Assembly: GCF_043290135.1 (NCBI RefSeq)
Contig: NC_134705.1
Span: 39,484,771 to 39,548,770 of the forward strand
Direction of reading: 5' to 3'
Origin: Rhipicephalus microplus
Lineage: Eukaryota; Arthropoda; Arachnida; Ixodida; Ixodidae
DNA length: 64,000 nucleotides
In this document: one piece after another, positions 1 through 9,954 of the stretch
How the letters are laid out: the number at the start of each line of letters is the position of its first letter
How positions within the stretch are numbered: position 1 is the stretch's first letter
Position numbers and translations under genes: made by a program
The notes under the pieces: model-generated
Told to the model about the DNA's origin: nothing
The model's database searches: none
What the model saw: the letters and a program-made list of their open reading frames with translations, nothing else

Positions 1-92
1 AGTGGAGAGGGTGATTCTTTGGGGAAAAAAGACGAAGAGGTAAGAAAATGGAGTGTGGAGTGCACAATAATTGTATCTCATGTAAGGACACT

Positions 93-686
93 TCATCCGA
101 TACACTCACGGGAGAATGGGGAATGAAGCGACAGAGGCACAAATTGCTCGGAAACCGCAGTGGTGAAGAGGTGAGAGGAAGTGATGTTGCTGCAAGCATG
201 GTATCTCTTGCAGGAAGTCATAAACACCGCAGGAAAGGAGGAAGTTCTAATTTGCCTTTCTTCTTCGCTCGAATCCGGGGAGAAGGTGCCAGTGTCATGG
301 CTGGTGTCCTCTTGGGACTTGTTTTTCTTTTTGAAGCAAGCGGGTTTGAGTTTTGCCTGCTGCTTCTGGGTTGGCGTCAATGTTGATGCCGCGGCTGCCA
401 CGACAGCGTCCTGCTGCGGCGTTTTTTCTCGTTTGCCTCTCTGAGGTGCCGTTTGTAGCCCTAAAAGAGCTGCGCGCGAAGAGTGTGGAGCAAAGATAAA
501 GGTAAAGACGGGTGCGCAAGGACACGTCTCCTTCTTGGTTGAAATGTCACTCAGCTCCCCTGGCTGATGAGAGCCCCTTTTCAAAAACAAGTGTGATAAG
601 CAGATGGCTATAGGTGCAAAGACGCAGTAAGTAGTACTTTCGCAATACATAGCCCCCAGGACCTGTGCACTTGAATTTGCGTACAC
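93..686 (-). other. Unassigned 197-codon open frame
   Basis: An uninterrupted frame of 197 codons on the minus strand, in a locally GC-richer stretch. The product would be rich in Ser, Thr, Lys and Gln, with a basic, polar middle. I recognise no domain, signal peptide or membrane segment. An overlapping plus-strand frame is also open, which is common in compositionally biased DNA. It may be a chance frame or part of an exon upstream of the sulfotransferase gene. I would not treat it as a gene without transcript support. Confidence 0.15.
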
Positions 687-689
687 TTG

Positions 690-2480
690 GGAGCCTGAAT
701 GATGTTGAGCATAATATTAGCTGCACAATGTTCAAGAAATAAGATATAATGCCATACATGACCTAAACACAAAAACCTAAGTATGGAATTCTTCCACCAA
801 AAATGAACAAAAAGGCCATGACATTCAAGGAAAATCTTGGGAAGGTTTGATTGAACGGGTCACATTCCAAGAGTTTCTTGGTGCTATTTTTCATGAAACA
901 CGCGACTGTAAATGTCACGTAAACAAAGTTGTTACTGATATTTCACGCTTAGTCGGTGTAATCTAAAAAAATAGTTGTTTGTTTGCCTATTTAGGTAACA
1001 GAGCAACTGTATTATTCTTTAGTTCATAAACGTATTCAATACTGTTCATTAAAATGAGGTAAGACTAAAAAATAAAAAAATAAAACAATTATGATTTGCT
1101 GATTAGGATAGTGCAAACAATAAGAGAGGTTGAGTCCAGAAGAAAATCCACCCCACTCTTCCACAAACAAAATATATTAACGTTCGAGAACATGCTTAAC
1201 AAAAAGTATCCGTGATTGTATGTGATAAATTGACATCTAACGTGGTCGTACTTTACGATGCATACTCTCTAAGACACAATACATGCAGCTTTATACCCAT
1301 AACATCCTGCAGTGAAGGAATATGAACAAACTACAGTGCACAAAGGCTACAGCATGTGATCCTTGAACTGTTAAAGGCACATCCACCAATTACCACTATA
1401 GCGAAAGAGAGCCACTTAGCAATGTCGTTTAAAAAGAAATGGCAAACATATCTGGTAATGCTTCAAAAAAAATTTTCTTGCTCTCCCTAAGAAATTAAAC
1501 AGACTTTTGTTAAAATTGACGCGTAAAATAATAAGTTGCATACTAAGGTAGTAGGCTGTGATGGCAAAGTTGTTTTGTATAAGATCTGGGTATCTCTAGG
1601 ACATCCTTGTTTTTGTGTTTTTGAAAAAAAGAACGATACACTACGTGACCACCATGAACGATGTCTTTCTGGCGGGTCTCAAAGTTTAAGTTTTTTCTAA
1701 CGATGTGCGAACTGTCAGAACAGTTGTCGAACTTTTGCTACTTCATTTTTAATACTGTTTTAACATGTGTGCAACCTGCTGCTTGTGTGCTTCATTAACT
1801 GGGACGGGTTAAGGTATATTGTCAGGCATTTCTTTGCCTTTTTGCCTGCTTTGTCTTGTACATATACACACTTAAAACAAATATTACTCCACCTTCGATC
1901 TCAGCCTCGCGGTCAGTGAAGCTTTTGAAACATCTTTTAAGGTCGGTCCGTAAAATCACCTGTACGATTAAAATCGTATTTGACAGCACGACAGTTACTG
2001 CGTGACATTGGCGCATATCTTGCGAGAGGATCACGAAATATGGTTTTAGAAGGTGAACATATTCTTGTACTCAATTTTTTTAAAATATTCAAATAATACA
2101 TGTCCATCATTGTGTTCTTGTCGGTGGTATGTATCATTGCCTCTTACAATGAAAAACAATACTCAGAGAACATGACCCTGTTGTATACCGCCGAAATGAG
2201 AGAAACCCCCCGCCTTCCCTAAAGCGGTTTCTATTGGCAGATAATGGTATCTGTCACTTTCTGTTCCTGGCTGATGCATATTCTAAATGCACATATTTAT
2301 CGGTAAGCAGCCAATAAACATGTTCATTTCAAATACCCAGTGTATTCCTTATATTATTGTTGCCTAATCTTCAAGGACCCGCATTAAAACAAACTCAGCG
2401 CTTTAAAACTCTTTCATACGCACCAGAACCTTTACTAGAAAATTTTATGTTTTCAAGTGTGTGTGATAAGTTTTCCTTGT
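690..2480. other. Non-coding 5' flank, nothing recognised
   Basis: AT-rich sequence upstream of the sulfotransferase first coding exon. I see no coding frame longer than about 70 codons, no transposon protein and no tRNA-like box. It should include the promoter of the sulfotransferase gene, but I cannot point to a convincing TATA or initiator element. Confidence 0.4.
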
Positions 2481-2504
2481 ATATTCAATCAGACTCATTG
2501 CTAT

Positions 2505-2520
2505 GACTTTCTAGCTCAGC
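2505..2520 (+). promoter_or_regulatory. Possible 3' splice acceptor just 5' of the start codon
   Basis: A pyrimidine-rich run ending in TCTAGCTCAG lies one base before the ATG at 2521. It would suit an intron in the 5' UTR, with a non-coding first exon further upstream. The tract is short, so this is only a candidate; transcript reads would settle it. Confidence 0.3.
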
Positions 2521-2763
2521 ATGCCAGAAAATGGAAACCGAGAAGAGGGCAGCACCTCCACCATTAGCAGATTCTACCCCGAGGAGAATATCCACTCGGC
2601 ACTGTCCTACCAACCTCAGGCAGACGACGTCTTCATTGTTACACATTTTCCTCTCTGTGGAGGCACCTGGGTGCAACTGATCATCTATTATATTCGCCAT
2701 GAGAAGCCTCCACCGGCGCCTTTGATGCAACGGGCCGCACATTTGCCGCACCTTGAAATGCAG
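2521..2763 (+). CDS. Cytosolic sulfotransferase, exon 1
   Basis: First coding exon (81 codons, phase 0) of a sulfotransferase_1-family enzyme. The family transfers sulfate from PAPS to small hydroxyl or amine acceptors in the cytosol. The ATG at 2521 is the first Met of the frame. The 5'-phosphosulfate-binding loop lies at residues 41-52 (THFPLCGGTWVQ); the usual Lys of the PKSGTTW-type motif is Leu44 here. The exon ends in CAG followed by a consensus donor, GTAGGC, at 2764. Joining it to 21681-22400 gives a 320-residue protein, the normal length for tick sulfotransferases. The frame continues past 2763 only because intron sequence happens to be open. Assignment to the family is firm; activity is doubtful (see findings). 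Confidence 0.85.
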
Positions 2764-3863
2764 GTAGGCATCATTTTGTTTTCAACATTGATGTGGATTA
2801 AATTTAAATTGTTTTCACTTATCCGAGACTCGCTGTATAGATATGAACGCCGACAGCAGTTTTCGTCACCTTATACGGAGGTTATTCACATTCTGCTAGA
2901 AGTAGAGCAAAAAGAAAGACAAAAACTGATGACAGACACGACACTAGTTCTCTCTACATCAGTAGATTTTGGATTCAAAAGGCGGGGCTAACCGCCATAT
3001 CAAGATTGCAATTAGGTCAATGGTGGCCACTTTTAAGTCGGTAGTGTTTGAGCGTTTCAGCTTGTCATCCACCTGTACATATGAAGTAACAGAATCACAC
3101 TCATGAGGTAAATACAGACATATAAGAAGGATACCATTGCTGGAAACTACATAAAAATAAAATAATGAAGCCTAAATTTTATCATGAACAAAAATATCCA
3201 ACATGTGCCAAGACCTACCGCCACAAAGCCATTCACGGGATGTTCTTTATGAGTTGTATATCTTGTGTGAGTTCCATAATTCATAGGAAAAAGTCCTCAC
3301 TGGATTGCAATCACAGGTAAATTGTATTTGAAACAATGGCGGATCCAGACGTGCAGCAGTTGTAAGGGCGATCGTTTTCTCTCTCCCTCCCCGTCCCCGA
3401 GGTCTCGTCAGCGCAGTGCCTGTAGCCCACATCCTGTCACCCATCATTACAAATTAGTGAAACCACTGTGAGCACATTACAACTGTATTTATGCTGTGAA
3501 GGGGTTTTTCTGCTAACAAAAGCAAAAAATCTTGATTACGCCACTTTTCCAATGTTAATTCAAGTAACCCCCTTACTAAAACGAGTGAGTGGATCCACGC
3601 CTGATTTGAAGCACGATACGACGTATTGTAGAAGACTAACGATCAGTGATAATGGCGTTGAAATATTGCCCCACAGAAACGCCTGCTTCACGCCACTGGT
3701 CTCATGGGTCGACTGACTCGGGCTGACTTAGACTCATGTCAAGCCATGAATGATAGTATGAGTCAGGCTAGCTGAGCAATATTTGGTGGCCTTGAGTACG
3801 AGTGCATTTAGTGAGTCTGAATCCGACTGAGCTTGCAGAGCAAAATGAATTTCTTGAGTGAGC

Positions 3864-3888
3864 ATATATATATATATATATATATATA
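3864..3888. repeat. (TA)n microsatellite
   Basis: Twelve TA units at the tail end of the SINE. Confidence 0.95.
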
Positions 3889-4030
3889 GGGGAAGTTATT
3901 AGAACCAATGGAATGTAAATAAGACGAAAGAAAAGTGGGTGAAAGAATAACCAGCCGTGAGCAGGAAACGAGCCTAAGAACTTCGAATAACGCGTTCGAT
4001 GCTCTAACCACTGAGCTATCACAGCGGCCT
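3889..4030 (-). mobile_element. tRNA-derived SINE (family 1) with (TA)n tail
   Basis: Read on the minus strand, the element starts with a tRNA-like head: A-box TAGCTCAGTGGTTAGAGCA, then a perfect 5-bp anticodon-like stem (TCGAA/TTCGA), then a degenerate B-box. It continues with an unrelated body of about 75 bases and ends at a (TA)n tract at 3864-3888. A headless second copy of the body lies at 4342-4410. The weak B-box and the body argue against a functional tRNA gene. Confidence 0.7.
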
Positions 4031-4341
4031 TCCCTGCATTTACTTTTTTGGGTTTATGTGTCAATTCAGAAGTAGGAGTGTCAGTCAGCGCCATCTATAA
4101 GCCAAGCGACGAGTGTGAAACACTCTCTTAAGCGCATGTGTGGCGTCACGTAGCACGTTAACTTATTACGAGCGGGCAGCTGATTATTAGTCCCTCGTAT
4201 ACAACCTAATCACACCAAGTCTGCCAGTACGAGACCCTCGTTAATGAATAAGGGAAAGAAGTGTTTACCTAAGGGCTCGTTTTTCGGTGTTTTGACACCA
4301 TAATAATGAGATCTAACACACAGTAATGCCAAGGAATGTAC

Positions 4342-4410
4342 AGGGCAAGTTATTAGAACCAATGGAATGTAAATAAGAAGAAAGAAAAGTGGGTGAAAGA
4401 ATCATCAGCC
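4342..4410 (-). repeat. Second, headless copy of the SINE family 1 body
   Basis: About 70 bases closely match 3889-3958 (only a few differences) in the same orientation, without the tRNA-like head. It directly adjoins the hairpin and hammerhead-like segment at 4431. Confidence 0.65.
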
Positions 4411-4430
4411 GTGAGCAGGCTGGTTATTCT

Positions 4431-4480
4431 GGCCTTCATCAGGAATTCTGATGAAGGCCAAATTCTAGACCGAAACGTCG
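4431..4480 (+). ncRNA. Hammerhead-ribozyme-like motif with adjacent 12-bp hairpin
   Basis: A perfect 12-bp inverted repeat with a 5-base loop (4431-4459) overlaps CTGATGA (4448-4454), followed 17 bases later by GAAACGTC (4472-4479). These match the conserved hammerhead core CUGANGA...GAA...UH. The segment ACGT between GAA and C is self-complementary, as in minimal stem-III hammerheads reported from Penelope-like elements. The intervening stem II is imperfect, so cleavage activity is doubtful. Confidence 0.35.
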
Positions 4481-4564
4481 AAATAATCCACGTTGTGACC
4501 GCTCACGGAGGATCTACTTCTTGACTTGATGCAACGCTACAGCCACTCCCCCACCATGCCTGCC

Positions 4565-4588
4565 TATATATATATATATATATATATA
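4565..4588. repeat. (TA)n microsatellite
   Basis: About twelve TA units between the two hammerhead-like motifs. Confidence 0.95.
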
Positions 4589-4670
4589 CACTGAAGAAAT
4601 TTTTCCAATGGATCGAACCTACTTGGGAAGAGAAAGAAGAAACAGAACTTAGCGGTTGTCTTAATTTTAT

Positions 4671-4707
4671 TACCAATGGTTTCGACTGATAGACCGGTCT
4701 TCGTCAG
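4671..4707 (-). ncRNA. Second hammerhead-like core, minus strand
   Basis: The minus strand reads CTGACGA (4707-4701), a short stem II with one mismatch, then GAAACC (4683-4678), a 3-base loop, and GGTA. This gives a 3-bp stem III (ACC/GGT) and a UA cleavage position. I see no strong stem I. It is probably a decayed Penelope-type terminal repeat. Confidence 0.3.
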
Positions 4708-4719
4708 GGTTTGCGAACA

Positions 4720-6020
4720 AGTGCGACGCTATGCAAACATGCCGCATCGAGATGGTGCAAGAAGGAAACGGGAGAGAGCGACAAATTAGTGGTGTTTTAC
4801 AGTGGTGACATATGCTGTGCCGAAAACTTATCTTCGTCTCATTCGCTGGAACAAACCAAAAAAGAAAAAAAAGAAAAAGAAGAAACAAGAGGTCAGAGAA
4901 GAAAGAAAGAAGGAGATAAGGCGGCTTTTGCGACGCGTCTTTGAAGGTCACGGAGGGACATTGTGTGTGAGCTTGGGTGGCCAACAATTGCCTGTAGCAA
5001 GACGAGGGACTCCGGTAGAGAGAGTGCCCGATTCGGCCCCTTTTGTGGTCAGTTAGAAAACGAAAAGGAGAAACCAGTGTTTCATTTTCGCTGAAGCTAT
5101 ATTGACACATTACATTTGTGGGGGGAGGAGGGGGGGGCGGATTTCGGGGCAATGAAGGCGAGAGCACAAAAGGCCGTATGGAAAGTAAAGTCGACATCTA
5201 GGGCCGGAAGACACATGTTGTCAATATGACTGCGTGCGTGTCTCCAGCTCTTTGTACCACTCCCCGAAGCGCCTGTGATTGAAATTGGCTGGTGCTGATT
5301 GGGCTCTCCCACTTGCAGATTATAAGGCAAACATAAGTTAAACAGAATGGCATATAAAATATAAGGAAAGGTGAATAGTGAAAATGAAACAAATAATAAC
5401 AAATATAATGGAATGGGTGATATTGTGCAAGAGATATGTGCACGAATCTGGAAACTCAGGAAAATGCAGACAGACAAGAAGACACACAAAAATGAAATAA
5501 TTATGATAAAAAGAAAAATAGTAATATTAAACAAATAAAAACACACGACAAAGGTACATATACGAACAGTACGTGGAAAATGTTTTTCGGTTGGTCCATT
5601 CCCCCGATAACTATTGGGCACCTTTGTTGAGCATATCGAGGAATAATAATAATAATAATAGTGTTATTAAAATAACAAGTATGGTTAAAAGTGAAAATTT
5701 TAAATACTTAGAAATTAATTAAAACATTTTAAATTTAAAAATAAATCAAAGAAAATTACGCCAGACTCGATTTCTGTCCCATCTCACTGCTGCACGACCT
5801 AAGAAACGATGAGTTGCCGATGCTTAAATTGATACAATGAGTTAGTGTTTGGAATTTGGGGATGAAGTATGACTGCCTTTGTTCCCGTTGACGAGTCCCG
5901 CGGAAGCCTCACTGAAGAAGGGTGACTTATATTACCTCAAATGAGTGCCCTGGCAAGTTTAGATGCTTGGGAAAAGGCGGATTTGGCAGACTGCGCGCTT
6001 AGAGTCTGTGAATATTGAAC
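4720..6020. other. Low-complexity intronic stretch
   Basis: Contains a purine-rich GAAA/AAGA run (about 4853-4925), a G-rich run near 5117-5140 and an (AAT)n run at 5641-5660. Long frames here are compositional: Phe- and Ser-rich translations of purine runs. I recognise no protein. Confidence 0.4.
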
Positions 6021-6027
6021 CGTAGTC

Positions 6028-6112
<85 letters not shown>
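6028..6112. repeat. Long (TA)n microsatellite abutting Gypsy A
   Basis: Roughly 38 TA units ending exactly where the Gypsy A LTR remnant begins. Confidence 0.95.
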
Positions 6113-6115
<3 letters not shown>

Positions 6116-6245
6116 AGTTCGTACCACAGTTCAGATAATGCTTCATTCAAGCAGCAGCAAGATGGCGCCGATGATGAAGAGGAACGACGTGAAGACTGAT
6201 GATGGTTATTGACAGATTAGAAAGATAAAGTGCAATGAATTCTTA
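6113..6245 (-). repeat. Gypsy A 3' LTR remnant
   Basis: About 130 bases match 12422-12552 in the same orientation, most clearly the segment containing GATGGCGCCGATGATGAAG and GATGATGGTTATTGACAGA. The pair brackets gag-pol, which identifies them as LTR remnants. Confidence 0.65.
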
Positions 6246-6259
6246 CACTAATTTCTCCC

Positions 6260-7320
6260 GTCGACGGAAGCGACCAACCTAGCCGCGAATTACGCTGTGG
6301 AATGCATAGAATAGGTCGTGAGACGTGAAAAGTGTACAATCTCTGTCCCGTGACAGCGTTGGTCAGTGGGCGCATAAACAGGTGTGACAAGGTAGTTCGC
6401 CGTTGAGGTCTGTTCCACAACTTTGTAGGAACCCATGTAGCGTAACCCAAGCTTCTCGCATAAGCCAGGCGTTCTTGCAGGAGTTCACAAAAGTACTTCG
6501 TCACCAGGGTGGTAGATAATGACGCGGTTAGTGGCATCGTAACAATGTTTGTGATCTTCTTGGCTAGCTTCGGTGTTTACACGGGCAAGACGACGGGAGT
6601 GAGCAACATGGGAGAAAACTGGTCGCAAACGAATGGTGAAGAGTTAACGGGGCCAGAAAAGAATGAAATGTCGAGTGGTGATGTCGGTTTGCATCCGTAT
6701 ACTAGGAAAAATGGAGAATAGCCTGTGGTTCGTTGAACTGCCGTAATATATGCATACGTGACAAAGTGTAAAATGGCATTACATTTGTGATGGTCCGGTC
6801 GGATATACATGGACAACATGTCGCATAGCGTGCGATGAAATCTTTCTGTTAAGCCATACGTTTGTGGGTGATAGCTATATGTTGTTTTATGAACTGTTTT
6901 TGATGCTTGCAGAACTTCGCTGAGCGTGCTTGAAAGAAATGCCTTGCCCCGGTCACTCAAAATAACACGAGGGGATCCGTGACGTACGTAAAAAGCATTC
7001 ACGAAGAAAGTTGCTACTTTAAAAGTAGTTCCTGAAGTGACTGAGGTCGTCTCAGCGTACCGGGTCAAGTGATAAACCGCGGTGACGATCCATCTCTTGC
7101 CGTCTGCTGTAGTTGAAATGGGCTTGAAAAGGTTAATTCAGACGACAGAGAACGTCTCTGCTGGGCAAAGAAGTGGTTGTATGGTCCCGACTGAAGCAGT
7201 AGTGGGCCACTTGCGGGGTTGGCAAAGTGCGCATGAGGCAATATTTTTAGCTACCATCGTGGAAAGACCTGGCCAGGAGAATCGACCGCAGATGCGCTCG
7301 TAGGTTTTGTAGTAATTCAA
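6260..7320 (-). pseudogene. Gypsy A integrase
   Basis: Integrases insert element cDNA into host DNA. The zinc-binding head is partly visible at 7138-7320 (CALC pair and FSWPGLSTMV). The catalytic core follows at 6577-7068, with ILSDRGKAF (second Asp) and the YGLTERFHR segment carrying the Glu. The C-terminal domain continues to about 6260 in a shifted frame (RYMGSYKVV, IVHFSRL). Frameshifts separate the pieces. The core motifs survive, but no single frame spans the protein. Confidence 0.8.
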
Positions 7321-7766
7321 GTGGCCTGACGTTAGGTCGCCATGTGAAGCATGAAGAACTTTAGTGCGTAGTGCGCGTGGTACGACGGGAACCCATCGAT
7401 AGCCTTCAGGGTAGAAAATGTATCGTTAGAGCCCATTGTCCTCCAACTTGAATAGTCGGAGTTGTTTCAGAGCCTGGCATTGGGGGAAGACGAAGCACCG
7501 GGAAGCCGACCGATGAGGTCAGTGCAAGAACAATTGGTTCGCTGGTGAGTGGTAAGTACTAAAGGACGGGTGGAGGAAGGTAGAGAGAAAATGGTTGATA
7601 TCGACGAGGCGTTTTCCGCATAGCCAATTTGACAAGGGGATGTGATGTGCGCCGAATACTGCGGAGAAGGGCATCGTAACGCAACGCCGGCCTATTGGTG
7701 TTGTCTTCCGGTCTTGTAGATGATGTTAAAGTCATGTGATTGTTACTAGAGGATGCAGCAGCCAAG

Positions 7767-7949
7767 TCACCCCGATAAGTGTTTGATTGTCGACAACCAG
7801 CAAAAAGCATGGTGGTCTGTCACAACAGTAAAATGTCGACCATGCAGATATGGACGAAATTTTTGAATGGACCAGACAACAGCCAAGCACTTTTGTTCGG
7901 TTATTGAGTATCTCTTCTCTGCAGAGATCAGAGTGTGGCTTGTATACAC
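7767..7949 (-). pseudogene. Gypsy A RNase H fragment
   Basis: Sixty codons read [20 protein letters not shown] then [18 protein letters not shown], the hallmark RNase H segment of Ty3/Gypsy pol with its TDHHA motif. It lies between reverse transcriptase and integrase, as expected. The upstream part of the domain (about 7950-8075) is in another frame. Confidence 0.8.
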
Positions 7950-8074
7950 GACAACTCACTCGCGAAAGGCATGGTCGTGCTGGAGGAAAACGGCGTCAAT
8001 TCCTTGTCCGCTAGCGTCAGCGTGTAATAACGTAGGTGCCTTGTTATCCAAATAACAAAGCACTGGTGGGGATA

Positions 8075-8935
8075 TCAGTGGGTGCTTGAGTTCTTGAAAT
8101 TAGGCTTCGCATTGATCATTTTATTCGAAGGAACTGGTACTACCACGGAGCTTGTGGCGAGGAGCAGCATTGGTAACAAATTTGCGAATGAAGCGGCGAA
8201 AGTTCGATGCGAGTCCAAGGGAACTGCGTAGTTCTTTGGAACGAAAGGGGTGCGGAAAATCGAGTAATGCAGAAATTTTGTGTTTAGTTGAAGTCCAGCG
8301 TTGGAGAGCCATGTGAGAATTTCATCTAGGCGTTGCAGATGATCGGCAAAAGTAGAAAAAAACACAACGATATCATCAAGGTAGCATGGGCAAGTTTTCT
8401 ACTTGAAGCCACAAAGAACAGTGTCAATCATCCTTTCAAATGAATCGGGGGCGTTACATAGGCCGAATGACATTACGTTAAATTTGTAAAGACCATCTGG
8501 CGTAGAAAAGGCGGTATTTTCTTTGTCGGCTTTGTACACTGAAGTTTGCCAATATCCGGACCGGAGTTCAAGGGTGGGGAAGTATTGGGCGCCTTGCAAT
8601 AAGTCAGGTGCATCATCTATACGGGGCATCGGAAGTACTTCCTTTCGGGCAATCTAGTTGAGCACGTCGTAATGAACACAAAATTGTATTGATCCATCTT
8701 TCTTTTCTACCAACACAATGGGTGATGACCACGAACTGGCAGAGGGTCGTTTCATGTTTTTTTTTAGCAAATCGGTCACTTTCTCTTCGATGATTTCGCG
8801 CTCGGCCAAGGAGAGTCGGTAGGGACGACGGCGTACAACAGTCTGACCTTCAATGTGAATGCGATGATATGCAACTATGGTCTCTCCTAGTGCCAAAGTA
8901 TTGGCGTACAAGGAGGCCTGGTGTTTTTTTAGCAA
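8075..8935 (-). pseudogene. Gypsy A reverse transcriptase
   Basis: Copies element RNA into DNA. Three blocks share one frame and are separated by two in-frame TAG stops (8654-8656 and 8399-8401). The N-terminal block has SSWSSPIVLVEKKDGS; the middle has MSFGLCNAPDSFERM. After the second stop comes the catalytic YLDD at 8372-8383, followed by the thumb. Catalytic residues are intact although the protein is interrupted, suggesting fairly recent inactivation. Confidence 0.85.
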
Positions 8936-9678
8936 ATTAGCAACGCCTCATGTTGAAAAGCAGAAAGTTCAGTATTTATCCCGGGAGCAAAGAAGGAGGA
9001 AGTAACAGGCTGGCCCTGTTGTGGCTGAGTTGGCAATGCGTCAAGAGAAACCAGAGATACCGGTTTGGTATTCACAAAACACGACACTGCAGAATCTTGG
9101 GGTAGGAGGACAGGCTCCGGTGTAGGGTTAAGGCCAAGTATTATCGTAGCACTGTCTTTAAACCGCACCAGGCTGGAAGGGAGTACTACGCCGCGAGCTA
9201 TACAGTGGCTAGAAAGGGTGAAAATGACGTCATCATTTGCAATTTTCGGAGAAGTGACGGTGATGAGTTGCTCCTGACCCGGGAGCAGTATGGAAACGGA
9301 AGCTCTGAAAAAACGCAGTGGTTTCTCGTCAACGCATTCGCTGCAGTGATCGGTCTCTGTCATCTGAACTACACGTTCAAGGCAAGAAATTAATGCAGAT
9401 GTTGATGAGACAAAATCCCAACTGAAAATTGGTTCATGAGCACACAAAATTGAGACAGCAAAGGTGATGTGACGCCGAATACTACCAATGAAGACACGCG
9501 CTGTACATTGAGCCGACGGTTTAATTATAGCTCCGTTGGTGCTAATCAAAGAAGATCCAAGATAGGGCGTCTTCACTTCCCGCAATAGAGAACAGAAGTC
9601 GGCACACATAACTAAAATAGTTGCTCCCGTGTCTAACAAAGCCGACACCCGCACACCTTGCACAGTCACCAATAACAT
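8929..9678 (-). pseudogene. Gypsy A aspartic protease and linker
   Basis: A 249-codon uninterrupted frame. The retropepsin active site DTGAT is at residues 16-20, near the N terminus as in polyproteins. A degenerate flap/second motif (FSWDFV) follows about 90 residues later. The remainder is the protease-RT linker. It overlaps the start of the RT frame by a few bases. It lacks its own initiation context, so it would have been made as part of gag-pol. Confidence 0.75.
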
Positions 9679-9954
9679 TGATGGTCGTTCAGGAGGACAT
9701 GGGTCAATTCTCCACGATGCAGTTTTTCCTCCAAAAACTCTACTGTTCAGTTTTCTGATCGCTGGGCAGACAGTTTAGAGGCATGCCGAAGTGGTGAAAC
9801 GGAGCGTCGGGGTGGGGAACGGGAGCGTGGTCGGGAGCCACATGTATTGTTGGTCGTGTTGGAAATGTGCACAGGAGACAGGGATCAGTGGTTGCAAGGA
9901 CTGTCAGTATAATGGTAGTAAGATAATGGTAGTAAGATAAGTAAGTATAATGGT

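Noticed and set aside
2764..2991. Continuation of the sulfotransferase frame past 2763
   Set aside because: A consensus donor sits at 2764, the sequence after it has no family similarity, and exon 2 continues the homology in phase.
3958..4030. A functional tRNA gene
   Set aside because: Degenerate B-box, repeat body directly attached and a (TA)n tail indicate a SINE. The same reasoning applies to the five family 2 copies.
4670..5197. 175-codon minus-strand frame
   Set aside because: Spans purine-rich low-complexity DNA (Phe/Leu runs) and a poly-Pro run from a G-tract; no domain.
6015..6212. Frame of alternating Tyr-Ile residues
   Set aside because: Translation of the (TA)n microsatellite; the same applies to 45759-45944.
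9065..9393. Plus-strand frames opposite the Gypsy A protease
   Set aside because: Shadows of the minus-strand protease frame, with no motif of their own.
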